A DNA stretch of 64,000 nt from an uncultured bacterium (GCA_902801985.1 CADCKD010000001.1:85459-149458); one strand, 5' to 3'. Positions 1 to 7,381 are shown, numbered from the stretch's first letter. Notes: generated by a model from the letters alone, not told the origin. Numbers and translations are program-made.

Positions 1-588
1 CCGCTAAAAATACGTTCTACAGGTAACTTGCTATTCACAAGTCAGAGTTCACGGTGTGCTATGCACACAACGATAGTCTTCATCTCGCCGTTTTCTCAGC
101 GCCCCTTTATTTTCGAGTGGTTTTCTACAATCATGACGGTAGACTCTCTCCCCTACTTCTAAAGATATTCCGATTAGCCCCCGAGACTTTTCACGTTCTA
201 CGTGGTAGCCCTGTATACTAGTTGTCTATATTACACCCTTTTCCAGTATCCACAACGTTATTACTTGTGCCGACTTCGTGAGACTGTTTCCAGCGACAGC
301 AACAGCTAATGAAACCTAACAGTTTGCCCCACGGCGCACTTTCAATGGCAGAGTATCCCCCAGAAAAGTGTAGGTATATTATGTTTTCGAGCTGTAGACA
401 GCGGACGGGAAGCCAGCCCACTGCATGCCCTACGCAATTAAGCGTGTATGGGTACAAGGGAAACGAAGTTAATCAAATCCCAACAACACAACCTACCTAC
501 TTTTATCCGTGCCGATAGGTAATAGCACAAACGGAACAACATAAAGAATTCAATCGCACAAACAATTTATTTATGTTCCTTTTCTTTA
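1..588 (-). ncRNA. large structured noncoding RNA (ROOL/GOLLD-type candidate), cut by the window edge
   Basis: This stretch is clearly more GC-rich than the surrounding DNA and has no ORF with a ribosome site. Read on the - strand it holds many short hairpins: 192-204 (CACGT/ACGTG), 54-68 (GTGTGC/GCACAC), 26-42 (ACTTG/CAAGT), 124-143 (TCTAC/GTAGA) and 284-293, which gives a GAAA tetraloop only on the - strand. A-rich loops also favour the - strand, as does an extended -10 box at 596-604. A roughly 0.6 kb ornate RNA in a Bacillota phage recalls the ROOL and GOLLD classes. The class is inferred, and the 3' end lies beyond position 1. Confidence 0.6.
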
Positions 589-595
589 CACTCTC

Positions 596-604
596 ATTAT
601 AACA
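596..604 (-). promoter_or_regulatory. extended -10 promoter for the leftward structured RNA
   Basis: On the - strand this reads TGTTATAAT, a perfect extended -10 element (TGnTATAAT). Transcription would start near 589 and run leftward into the structured region. No good -35 hexamer is seen, which extended -10 promoters tolerate. Confidence 0.5.
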
Positions 605-730
605 ACTAATAAATACAATAGTATTTAATATATGCATTTATTTACAAAAAAAAATATAGGGGGGTAAACCTAACTTTTGCCCTTAAATAAAGCCTCCAAT
701 CGCCTTTATGGGGTATATCTACACACACCT
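605..730. other. AT-rich noncoding spacer between the RNA promoter and the tandem repeats
   Basis: There is no ORF. It contains a run of nine A residues, a G6 run near 659-664 and a weak hairpin around 688-709 (ATAAAG/CTTTAT). I see nothing else that can be assigned. Confidence 0.4.
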
Positions 731-828
731 ATTTAAATTCTATTTATCTATTTAAATTCTATTTAAATTCTATTTATCTATTTAAATTCTATTTATCTAT
801 TTAATTCTATTTAAATTCTATTTAATCT
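731..828. repeat. interleaved AT-rich tandem repeats, possible DNA-unwinding element
   Basis: The block is built from two units: A = ATTTAAATTCT (11 bp) and B = ATTTATCT (8 bp). Units run A (731), B (742), A (750), A (761), B (772), A (780), B (791), shortened A (799), A (809) and a shortened A (820). All begin ATTTA and end TCT. They lie about 130 bp from three DnaA-box-like sites, so an unwinding element or iteron role in an origin is a reasonable inference. Confidence 0.75.
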
Positions 829-847
829 TGATATTTATTATTTATTT

Positions 848-871
848 AAGTCTTCTCTCAAGTCTTCTCTT
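848..871. repeat. 12-bp pyrimidine-rich direct repeat pair
   Basis: AAGTCTTCTCTC at 848-859 is followed directly by AAGTCTTCTCTT at 860-871. The + strand from here to about 950 is pyrimidine-rich and poor in G. The pair lies between the AT-rich repeats and the DnaA-like boxes, so it may belong to the origin. Confidence 0.5.
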
Positions 872-958
872 TTCATTAAAATCTTTTCATCAACCACCCC
901 AACATTCCCATCATCCCACTTTCGCCTGTCTTTTCGGTATTTTCTTCAATTTATAAAC

Positions 959-988
959 TTATCCACAAAGTTATCCACATAATCCACA
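959..988 (+). promoter_or_regulatory. cluster of three DnaA-box-like sites (candidate replication origin)
   Basis: Two perfect TTATCCACA boxes lie at 959-967 and 971-979, and TAATCCACA (one mismatch) follows at 980-988. All have the same orientation. TTATCCACA is the high-affinity bacterial DnaA box. With the AT-rich repeats at 731-828 this looks like a phage origin that recruits host DnaA. It lies in the divergent gap between the leftward RNA and the rightward genes. Confidence 0.65.
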
Positions 989-1039
989 TTCTAATTTAAT
1001 ATATTCATCTAAATCATCTAAATAAATCCTCAACATCAC

Positions 1040-1067
1040 TTGACAATTCACCACAATCCGTTATACT
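1040..1067 (+). promoter_or_regulatory. sigma70-type promoter for the rightward accessory genes
   Basis: TTGACA at 1040-1045 and TATACT at 1062-1067 are separated by 16 bp. The -35 is a perfect consensus and the -10 has one mismatch. It lies about 70 bp before the first gene and points into the long co-directional block. Confidence 0.7.
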
Positions 1068-1133
1068 ATTACTATATCTTTATATATTATTTACATATTA
1101 ACCACTACATTACTTACTATAGAGGGGGTATAC

Positions 1134-1385
1134 ATGAACTTAAAAATCTTATCTTTTTCAATTACATTATTAATTCTAATAATCGCAGAGATATTATCCC
1201 ATATTAATCTTTATATCTGGGATTTACTCTCAGACTCTTCACATTCGCTATCATATTCAGAACACTATTATAATAAGAAGAGACTCACGCCAATATTTAT
1301 TACTATAGAAAAAATAAAAACAGTTTTATATATCCTGTTTCTTATTTTTATAGTTATCTCAATAATTGTTTATTTTATTTTTTAA
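1134..1385 (+). CDS. small two-segment membrane protein
   Basis: An 83-residue protein of unknown function. Residues about 3-25 and 62-82 are hydrophobic and probably span the membrane, with a short polar loop rich in Ser, His, Tyr and Lys between them. The start is supported by GAGGGGGT upstream. It is the first gene after the 1040-1067 promoter, so it should be expressed early. A role at the host membrane, such as superinfection exclusion, would be a guess; nothing in the sequence identifies it. Confidence 0.7.
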   Translation: MNLKILSFSITLLILIIAEILSHINLYIWDLLSDSSHSLSYSEHYYNKKRLTPIFITIEKIKTVLYILFLIFIVISIIVYFIF

Positions 1386-1397
1386 AAAGGAATATAA

Positions 1398-1754
1398 ATG
1401 ATAGATAATAACACCCTGTCCAAAGCAACTAAAATTAAAATTATTCCAACTTATAAATCAAAAAATAATGTTCAGCATTATACGATTATATTTCAGAACA
1501 TACCTTTTATGGATAAAAACCATAGAACTTATAATTCAGAAATAATCTTTCATAATTGCACACTTTCGCATCGTAATGAATTTCTGTCATTCACTTATGA
1601 TGAAATAAGTAAATATAATATTATAACTAATAAAAAAGAAATTATAATTAATAATGCTCAATCATTTTTATTTGATTCTCAATTTACATTTGAATATCAT
1701 GAAGAGCCATCAACAACAAAACTAATAACAATTCAATATCCAGAGGAGGATTAA
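1398..1754 (+). CDS. hypothetical protein
   Basis: A 118-residue protein with no family I recognise. It is rich in Ile, Asn, Lys and Phe, has an alternating hydrophobic pattern suggesting beta strands, and has no membrane segment or metal cluster. An AAAGGA ribosome site precedes the start, 12 bases after the previous stop. Its stop lies right against the start of the next small gene, so translation is probably coupled. Confidence 0.65.
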   Translation: MIDNNTLSKATKIKIIPTYKSKNNVQHYTIIFQNIPFMDKNHRTYNSEIIFHNCTLSHRNEFLSFTYDEISKYNIITNKKEIIINNAQSFLFDSQFTFEYHEEPSTTKLITIQYPEED

Positions 1755-1925
1755 ATGGGATATAGATATACAGTACTTTATAAAAATTATTCAGACTTTG
1801 CACTTCAGACAAAAATTTCAAAATACTTTATCACTGCTCTCTTCTATTTAATTTATTATTCTTTTAAATATGATTGCGTTGATTTTTGTAAAAGAAAAGG
1901 AGTAAACAAATGCAGAAAGAAATAG
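1755..1925 (+). CDS. small 56-residue protein, not recognised
   Basis: A short ORF starts immediately after the previous stop codon, with a strong GAGGAGG ribosome site inside the end of the upstream gene. It encodes a 56-residue Tyr- and Lys-rich peptide with one moderately hydrophobic stretch (about residues 24-36) and a basic C-terminus. It overlaps the next gene by 16 bases in another frame. The good ribosome site and exact junction argue that it is real; the function is unknown. Confidence 0.5.
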   Translation: MGYRYTVLYKNYSDFALQTKISKYFITALFYLIYYSFKYDCVDFCKRKGVNKCRKK

Positions 1926-2272
1926 TTTATTTTGAATTAAATAATTGGATGCCCAATGACTGCTATCCAAATGCGGAACCATTTAAAACATGGACAAGTT
2001 ATGACCACTTTAATTTTGATAATGAAGATTGGATTAAAGAAAATAAATTAGTAGTAGTAAGAACAATTGTAGATATGTCAGCTAACTGGTGTATTACCGC
2101 AACTAAAGAATGGGTAATAAAAAATTGTCCAGAGTTACTTACTAAATATACAAAATTTCTTAGATATCCAGATGAAGATGGAGAACCTCCTTATGGAAGA
2201 TTTGACAGTCCATTCTATGAATATACAGATGAAAACATAGGTTTTTATTTTATAGATGATGAGGATTATTAA
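1910..2272 (+). CDS. hypothetical acidic protein
   Basis: A 120-residue protein rich in Asp, Glu, Tyr and Trp, with an acidic C-terminal end. It starts after AAAAGGAG and overlaps the end of the preceding small ORF. No domain is recognised. Tightly packed small acidic proteins like this in phage accessory regions are sometimes inhibitors or DNA mimics, but nothing here shows that. Confidence 0.65.
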   Translation: MQKEIVYFELNNWMPNDCYPNAEPFKTWTSYDHFNFDNEDWIKENKLVVVRTIVDMSANWCITATKEWVIKNCPELLTKYTKFLRYPDEDGEPPYGRFDSPFYEYTDENIGFYFIDDEDY

Positions 2273-2275
2273 AGT

Positions 2276-2728
2276 ATGTCAGATAAACTAAAAATATTTT
2301 TAAGCGGTGGTATGACAGGATTAACTGAAGAAGAAGCCAGTGGTTGGAGAACATCATTTAAATTAAAAAATATAATTCAAGATGACACTTCATTCATCTT
2401 TATTGACCCAACATATTATTATTTTCCAACAGATAAAACCACACAGGAATATGAAAAAGAAGCTATGAACCATGACCTTTACTGGGTAAAACATTCAGAT
2501 ATTATAATAGTTAATTTTAATTCACTCTCTTCAATTGGCACTGCTCAGGAATTAATGCTTGCTTATACATTAGATAAACCAATAATAGGAATGATACCCA
2601 AAGATAAATATGACCAATTACATCCTTGGTATAAAGAAGAATGTATGAAAATATTTAAATATAATTCAGATGAATTAGAAGAAACAATAGATAAAATAAT
2701 GAGATATATTTGGAGATTTAAAATATGA
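2276..2728 (+). CDS. nucleoside 2-deoxyribosyltransferase-like protein
   Basis: A 150-residue protein of the usual length for small nucleoside 2-deoxyribosyltransferase-like (DUF4406-type) proteins. The N-terminal IFLSGGMTGLT is the typical first strand and loop. GTAQELMLAYTLDKPIIG holds the family's GTxxE helix, whose Glu is the expected nucleophile, followed by the KPI strand. This family exchanges bases on deoxynucleosides or hydrolyses deoxynucleotides, so the likely role is nucleotide salvage or pool control. It overlaps the following nucleotidyltransferase gene by 4 bases, suggesting coupled translation. Exact substrate unknown. Confidence 0.75.
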   Translation: MSDKLKIFLSGGMTGLTEEEASGWRTSFKLKNIIQDDTSFIFIDPTYYYFPTDKTTQEYEKEAMNHDLYWVKHSDIIIVNFNSLSSIGTAQELMLAYTLDKPIIGMIPKDKYDQLHPWYKEECMKIFKYNSDELEETIDKIMRYIWRFKI

Positions 2729-3774
2729 CACTTGAAGAACTTAAAAAAAGAGAAAAATTTCAAAATATAATTAATTCTTCTGAATATGATTTCCTCAGAA
2801 AGAAACCATTAGGTAACAATATAATCTTATTAGGACTTGGTGGTAGTTATGCTTATGGCACTAATAACGAAAACAGTGATTTAGACATCAGAGGAATCGC
2901 TACTCATAATTCAGAAGATATTCTTACAAGAAAAGGATTCGAACAAGTAGTTAATGAAGCTACAGATACAACTATTTATTCATTAGAAAAAATGGTTAAT
3001 CTTCTTTCTAATTGTAATCCTAATACAATTGAAATTTTAGGACTGCAACCTTGGCAATACTTATATACAGGTTATATTGGTGAAGAGTTATTAAGAAATA
3101 AAGATATGTTTTTATCTAAAAGAGCTGTTCATTCTTTTGGTGGTTATGCATCTGCACAACTACGAAGATTGTCTAATAAAGCTGTCAGAACAGTTGAACA
3201 GGAAGAAAGAGAAAAACATATTTTAGCAAGTATTGAAAATGCGAGATATTCTTATCCAGATAAATATTTTTATTATCCAGAAGATTCAATCAAGCTTTAT
3301 ATTGATAAAGCCATTCAAGAAGATTATGATACAGAAATCTTTATGGATATAAATTTAAAACACTATCCGCTCAGAGACTATAAATCTATGTGGTCAGAAA
3401 TGCAGAACATTGTTAAAGATTATTCTAAAATCGGGAAACGCAATTCAAAAGCTATTGAACATGGTAAACTCGGTAAGCATATGATGCATCTGATTAGATT
3501 ATATCTTATGTGTTTTGATATTCTTGAAGATGGAAAAATTATTACATATAGAGAAAAAGACCGTGATTTTTTAATGGATATTAGAAATGGTAAATATCTC
3601 ACTGAAGATAATCAGCCCACAAAAGAATTTTATGATATAGTTGATGAAATGGAAAATAAATTAGATTATTTGAAAGACCACTCTCCTCTTCCAGATAATC
3701 CAGATTATGAACGTATCAATAATTTTCTTTATAAATCTAATTTATATGTATTATATAGTGAAGGAGAAATATAA
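2725..3774 (+). CDS. pol-beta-superfamily nucleotidyltransferase (RlaP/YcgL-like)
   Basis: A 349-residue protein. Residues about 37-54 read GGSYAYGTNNENSDLDIRG, the GS...DxD signature of the predicted nucleotidyltransferase family that includes RlaP; the two Asp residues bind catalytic metals. A long helical C-terminal part follows, as in other members. Such proteins occur in many phages and some act on RNA termini or repair. It overlaps the neighbours on both sides by 1-4 bases, so it sits in an operon with the deoxyribosyltransferase-like gene. The substrate cannot be told from sequence. Confidence 0.8.
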   Translation: MTLEELKKREKFQNIINSSEYDFLRKKPLGNNIILLGLGGSYAYGTNNENSDLDIRGIATHNSEDILTRKGFEQVVNEATDTTIYSLEKMVNLLSNCNPNTIEILGLQPWQYLYTGYIGEELLRNKDMFLSKRAVHSFGGYASAQLRRLSNKAVRTVEQEEREKHILASIENARYSYPDKYFYYPEDSIKLYIDKAIQEDYDTEIFMDINLKHYPLRDYKSMWSEMQNIVKDYSKIGKRNSKAIEHGKLGKHMMHLIRLYLMCFDILEDGKIITYREKDRDFLMDIRNGKYLTEDNQPTKEFYDIVDEMENKLDYLKDHSPLPDNPDYERINNFLYKSNLYVLYSEGEI

Positions 3775-4298
3775 TGGCAGAAACAAAACTTTTAAAAAAA
3801 CAAAACATACAGAGTTTTTATGTAATCGGTTTTATTGAAGAGTGGCTTGATGAGCTTCCTCAAGAAGGTGGAAAATATAAATATATAATTCTTGATTACG
3901 ATGAAAAATGGAGAAATGATGGTTTTTATGATGGTAACAATACAACAAGTAAAATAGATTATTTCGGAAATAAAATATCTTTTGCTCCTAATGAAACTGA
4001 AACACTCAAAAAAGCAAAAAAATATCCTACCTTTAAAATTGCATATGATGAATTAATAAAACTATTCAAACGAAATGATTTTTTTAGCAGAAATGATTTT
4101 GAATATATTATAAAATTTGAAAAAATAAATACTATAAATGATATACCACTAGAAAATAAATATATGATAACAAATGTATATTGTATTATTAATGAAAATG
4201 ACCAATTTGATTCTTTTGGTTTAGTTATGGATTTAGAGTTTGAAGATGAAGGATATATTGAAGTTACTGAAATAAGAGCATATACAGAAGAGGAATAA
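3774..4298 (+). CDS. hypothetical protein
   Basis: A 174-residue protein without a recognised family. It mixes Lys-rich helical stretches with an acidic C-terminal quarter (LEFEDEGYIEVTEI). The ATG overlaps the preceding stop (TAATG) and is preceded by GAAGGAGAA, so it is translationally coupled to the nucleotidyltransferase. It could be a partner of that enzyme, but only adjacency supports this. Confidence 0.65.
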   Translation: MAETKLLKKQNIQSFYVIGFIEEWLDELPQEGGKYKYIILDYDEKWRNDGFYDGNNTTSKIDYFGNKISFAPNETETLKKAKKYPTFKIAYDELIKLFKRNDFFSRNDFEYIIKFEKINTINDIPLENKYMITNVYCIINENDQFDSFGLVMDLEFEDEGYIEVTEIRAYTEEE

Positions 4299-4301
4299 TA
4301 A

Positions 4302-4607
4302 ATGGCAGAAAACAAACCTTTTAAAAAACTCACTTATAGACTTGCAGTAAAAGCTCACTGCTTGCAATGCTGCTGTGGTTCACCTTCAGAAGTAAAAAAA
4401 TGTAAAGTAACATCTTGTGCATTATATCCTTTTCGTCTGGGGAAACCTCCTAAAGAACCAGTAAATGCATTAGACCTTTTAATCTTTCAAGATGACCCCG
4501 AATCAACAATCTTTTCTGTACGCAAAAAAGATACTGAAGAAGATGAACCTCATATGAGAACAACTGATTATCCAGCTTTTATTGAGGATGAAGATGAAGA
4601 TGAATAA
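4302..4607 (+). CDS. conserved phage protein with Cys cluster (zinc-binding type)
   Basis: A 101-residue protein. Residues about 16-48 carry HCLQCCCGSPSEVKKC...SC followed by LYPFRLG. I recognise this as a recurrent small phage protein whose cysteines probably bind zinc and which ends its core with a Pro-Phe/Tyr-Arg-hydrophobic-Gly motif. The C-terminus is a strongly acidic tail. The biochemical role of the family is not established as far as I know. Confidence 0.75.
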   Translation: MAENKPFKKLTYRLAVKAHCLQCCCGSPSEVKKCKVTSCALYPFRLGKPPKEPVNALDLLIFQDDPESTIFSVRKKDTEEDEPHMRTTDYPAFIEDEDEDE

Positions 4608-4779
4608 AACTAATTATTATAGAATAGTTTATTATAAAAATAATAAATTTTTAAAAACAGTTATTACCAGTGATATACAAGAAGTCAAACAGATAATTGG
4701 ACTTCAGATACCTGATGTAGAAATATATAAATGTAATTCCAAAGGTAATAATTATACTGGTAGAAAAATATATCCATAA
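4594..4779 (+). CDS. small hypothetical protein
   Basis: About 62 residues, basic, with two likely beta strands (YYRIVYY and KFLKTVIT). The reading frame opens at 4582 (TTG), but GAGG at 4584-4587 sits six bases before the ATG at 4594, so I place the start there; ATG 4600 is also possible. It overlaps the acidic tail of the preceding gene in a different frame. No family recognised. Confidence 0.5.
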   Translation: MKMNKTNYYRIVYYKNNKFLKTVITSDIQEVKQIIGLQIPDVEIYKCNSKGNNYTGRKIYP

Positions 4780-4802
4780 ATATTTAAATAAGGAGATATT
4801 AT

Positions 4803-5132
4803 ATGAACAATACTACTTCTTCTGTTACTATCAAAAAGAATATTCATTGTCCTGCTTCATATTATTTTTGTTCAGGATATGTTCCTGAACTGGCAAAAGA
4901 AATTCTTCAGATTATAAATAATTATGAAAAGAACGGTATTTATATTAAATCAATTAATATGAATAACAATACTTATGATTGGTTATTTAAATTATTTAAT
5001 ACACCAATTGAATTCTCTATTAATCCATTAACTTCAACATCAGATAATAAATATATTTATGATTATCCAATTGATATAAATTCTAACGGAATATCCGCAG
5101 ACGGAGAAATAATATTTGATATAGGAGAATAA
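4803..5132 (+). CDS. hypothetical protein
   Basis: A 109-residue protein preceded by AAGGAGAT. It is Asn-, Ile- and Tyr-rich with an N-terminal Cys-Pro pair and no recognised domain. It follows a 23-base gap and is followed two bases later by another small gene. Confidence 0.65.
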   Translation: MNNTTSSVTIKKNIHCPASYYFCSGYVPELAKEILQIINNYEKNGIYIKSINMNNNTYDWLFKLFNTPIEFSINPLTSTSDNKYIYDYPIDINSNGISADGEIIFDIGE

Positions 5133-5134
5133 AA

Positions 5135-5365
5135 ATGGAATGGTACGAACCTAAAGAAAAAACAGCAAGAATAGACTGGAGATGCGATACTGATTATTGG
5201 AATTTTAAAATTATTAATTTAGACGATAATACCTTTGGTCTATATAGAGTATATAGAGTAAATAAAAATAAACCCGACAGATTAATTAGAGTATCTGATA
5301 ATGTAAAAGAATTACATTATTGCGCATATGATTTGCAATTAGCGTATGAAAGAAATTCACAATGA
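5135..5365 (+). CDS. small hypothetical protein
   Basis: A 76-residue protein with a good ATAGGAGAAT ribosome site. Alternating aromatic and charged residues suggest a small beta-rich fold (GLYRVYRVNKNKPDRLIRV). It overlaps the next start by 4 bases (ATGA). Not recognised. Confidence 0.65.
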   Translation: MEWYEPKEKTARIDWRCDTDYWNFKIINLDDNTFGLYRVYRVNKNKPDRLIRVSDNVKELHYCAYDLQLAYERNSQ

Positions 5366-5739
5366 GTTTAGATAAAGCAATTAAACATCATAAAGAATAT
5401 AGAAAACAATATTATGGAAGTGAAGCAATCGACCCCTCATGCAGGTGTCATGGGGGATGTGATTGGTGCTTAGGAAACAGGTTACATAAATATAGAAAGA
5501 AACAACTTCAGCTAGACCAAAAAGAACTGGAGTATATTAAAGGAGAATATAATATGACAAATAAAGAATATTTATTTAATTTAGATGATTATGAGTTAGC
5601 AGAATATCTGGTAACATTTGTAAGACATGATTCAGATGGTAATGATATATATGCAGACCCTTCGGGGACTGAATGGTTTATATTTGAAGATGCGGTTGAA
5701 GCAACTATTGAATGGTTAAGTAAAGAGGTAAATGAATGA
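5362..5739 (+). CDS. zinc-finger-like phage protein fused in frame to a second small domain
   Basis: 125 residues. Residues about 1-57 match a recurrent small phage protein (MSLDKAIKHHKEYRK ... CRCHGGCDWC ... NRLHKYRKK), with CxC-x3-CxxC cysteines that probably bind zinc. At 5554 (Met65) there is an in-frame ATG preceded at 5540-5546 by AAGGAGA, a full ribosome site. The part after it (MTNKEYLFNLDDYELAEYL...) resembles a separate small phage protein. The gene looks like two adjacent genes joined by loss of the stop codon, with the downstream start kept. The second part may also be made alone. Confidence 0.7.
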   Translation: MSLDKAIKHHKEYRKQYYGSEAIDPSCRCHGGCDWCLGNRLHKYRKKQLQLDQKELEYIKGEYNMTNKEYLFNLDDYELAEYLVTFVRHDSDGNDIYADPSGTEWFIFEDAVEATIEWLSKEVNE

Positions 5740-5975
5740 AAAAATTTAAAAAAGATAAACATATTCTTATTCCAGAACAGGAAACTAATTTTGATATGGT
5801 AAGAAATATGAATGATGCAGAACTTGCTTTCTTTATTGTTCATCATACAGGATGTGACAAATGCGAAAATTTTGAAAGAATGAAAGATAAGAATTGCACT
5901 CTTACACAATGTTCAGAATATTGGATGAAATGGGGAAAATCTCCTGCTACTCCAATAGACCTTGACAATCTTTAA
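5736..5975 (+). CDS. small Cys-rich phage protein
   Basis: A 79-residue protein. Residues about 28-66 hold NDAELAFFIVHH followed by CDKC, then C and C, ending in YWMKWG. This resembles small phage proteins of the type 'LSDEELAEFI ... CxxC ... C ... C ... WL' with a probable zinc site. Its first half resembles the second half of the previous gene (NLDDYELAEYL), so the two may be related. It overlaps that gene by 4 bases. Function unknown. Confidence 0.65.
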   Translation: MKKFKKDKHILIPEQETNFDMVRNMNDAELAFFIVHHTGCDKCENFERMKDKNCTLTQCSEYWMKWGKSPATPIDLDNL

Positions 5976-5989
5976 TTTTGATGTTAACA

Positions 5990-6003
5990 TGTATATAATA
6001 TAT
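5990..6003 (+). promoter_or_regulatory. TGTATATAATATAT motif, possible -10 region
   Basis: This 14-mer contains TATAAT and occurs identically at 6580-6593. Both copies stand directly upstream of a gene. No convincing -35 lies at the right distance, and the ribosome site begins only about 6 bases after the -10 here, so it may simply be AT-rich sequence. Confidence 0.3.
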
Positions 6004-6019
6004 TTAAGGAGGTAAATAT

Positions 6020-6577
6020 TTGAAGCTTTTATTTGTAATTGATATGCAGAATGATTTTATTGATGGAGTATTAGGCACTCCTGAAGCTCAAGCTATTGTA
6101 TCTAAAGTGGTAGAAAAAATTAATTCTATGGATAATGGTATAATTATTTTAACTAAAGATACTCATTATAATGATTATTTAAAAACAGAAGAAGGTAAAC
6201 ATCTTCCTATTCCACATTGTATTATTGATACAGATGGATGGAAATTAAATTTTAAGGTTCTTGTTGCTGTATATCGTAGTCGCAAAAGAAAAAATTTAAT
6301 AGGTCTTATTAATAAACCAACTTTTGGATATACATGGAATAATGAATATTTTGTTGAAAGTTTTTATAATTTTAATCTAAATGACATTACGGAAATTGAA
6401 ATAGTAGGACTTGATACTGACTTCTGTGTATTAGCAAATGCTTTTGGTTTGAAAGTGGCATTCCCTAATATTCTTATTACTATTGACGCAGCTTGCTGTG
6501 CTGGGTCTACTCCAGAATGGCATGAAAAAGCGCTGGATATATTGGAACATTGTCATTTTAATGTTATTAATAAATAA
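6020..6577 (+). CDS. nicotinamidase/isochorismatase-family cysteine hydrolase
   Basis: A 185-residue protein starting at TTG with AAGGAGG eight bases upstream. FVIDMQNDF near residue 10 carries the catalytic Asp, LTKDTH the Lys, and DTDFCVLANA near residue 138 the Cys nucleophile: the Asp-Lys-Cys triad of the isochorismatase superfamily. The arrangement fits nicotinamidase (nicotinamide to nicotinic acid, NAD salvage) better than isochorismatase, but the substrate is inferred. In a phage this could replenish NAD that the host degrades in defence or support phage enzymes using NAD. Confidence 0.75.
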   Translation: MKLLFVIDMQNDFIDGVLGTPEAQAIVSKVVEKINSMDNGIIILTKDTHYNDYLKTEEGKHLPIPHCIIDTDGWKLNFKVLVAVYRSRKRKNLIGLINKPTFGYTWNNEYFVESFYNFNLNDITEIEIVGLDTDFCVLANAFGLKVAFPNILITIDAACCAGSTPEWHEKALDILEHCHFNVINK

Positions 6578-6579
6578 AT

Positions 6580-6593
6580 TGTATATAATATAT
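6580..6593 (+). promoter_or_regulatory. second TGTATATAATATAT copy, possible -10 region
   Basis: Identical to the 14-mer at 5990-6003. It lies 28 bases before the start at 6621, a plausible distance for a promoter with a short leader. No clear -35 is seen. Confidence 0.3.
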
Positions 6594-6620
6594 AAAAGAA
6601 GGATTAAAGAGGAATAAAAT

Positions 6621-7367
6621 ATGAGCCATTATGCAGTTTTAGTATTACATGAAGAAAACCAAAATATTGATACCCTTCTCGCACCTTATAATGAAAATTT
6701 GGAAGTAGAACCATATTTGAAATATAGGTATGATGAAGCTATTAAAAAGGCAAAGGAAGAATATGGATATAGACATCGTAGCAATAAAGAACTTTTTAAA
6801 ATTTTTGCTGATGAATACGGACTTATCGATATTAATGGCGATTTGTATTCAACATATAATCCCAACTCTAAATGGGACTGGTATCAGATAGGTGGAAGAT
6901 TTAGTAGTAGTTTACCACTTACCAATGAAGCATTGGAAAAAGAATATGTTAAATATGCCAATTATCCATTTACAGATATTGCTCCTATTAATTATGTAAA
7001 TTGGAAATATAAACATTTAACAGAAGAAGAAAAGAACAAAATCCGAAGATGGTGGGAAATTAATATTTATGATGCACCTCTCAAAGAAGGTGAAGAAAAA
7101 GATAAATACTTTTTCTATAATCCAAAGTATTATAAACGTAGGTATAGAGATGCTGAGACCGATATCAAAATTCAAGAAACAATTAAATTTTTTGCAGTAA
7201 TAACACCAGATGGTAAATGGCATGCTCCATCTAACATGGGATGGTGGGCTTGCACAGATGGAGAACCTGAAGATGAACTTAAATGGGATTTAGAGTTTTA
7301 TGATAAATTTATTGAACCTAATCTTAATAGCGATTTAATTTGCACCGTGGTTGATTGTCATATTTAA
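6621..7367 (+). CDS. conserved phage protein (MSHYAVLVL...LAPYNE family), function unknown
   Basis: A 248-residue protein. The N-terminus SHYAVLVL...DTLLAPYNEN, the internal SKWDWYQIGGRF and the late TPDGKWHAPSNMGWW form a pattern I have seen in many phage proteins from unrelated hosts, including actinophages. The function is not known. A GAGG ribosome site precedes the start. There is no membrane segment or obvious catalytic signature; the many Trp and Tyr residues suggest a compact soluble fold. Confidence 0.75.
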   Translation: MSHYAVLVLHEENQNIDTLLAPYNENLEVEPYLKYRYDEAIKKAKEEYGYRHRSNKELFKIFADEYGLIDINGDLYSTYNPNSKWDWYQIGGRFSSSLPLTNEALEKEYVKYANYPFTDIAPINYVNWKYKHLTEEEKNKIRRWWEINIYDAPLKEGEEKDKYFFYNPKYYKRRYRDAETDIKIQETIKFFAVITPDGKWHAPSNMGWWACTDGEPEDELKWDLEFYDKFIEPNLNSDLICTVVDCHI

Positions 7368-7381
7368 AAAGGATATAATAT

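Noticed and set aside
218..518. ORFs of 69-79 codons on both strands in the left-edge region
   Set aside because: No ribosome sites, no domain pattern, and they overlap the hairpin-rich candidate RNA.
731..828. CRISPR-like repeat array
   Set aside because: The units are directly adjacent with no spacers, and the repeats are too short and AT-rich.
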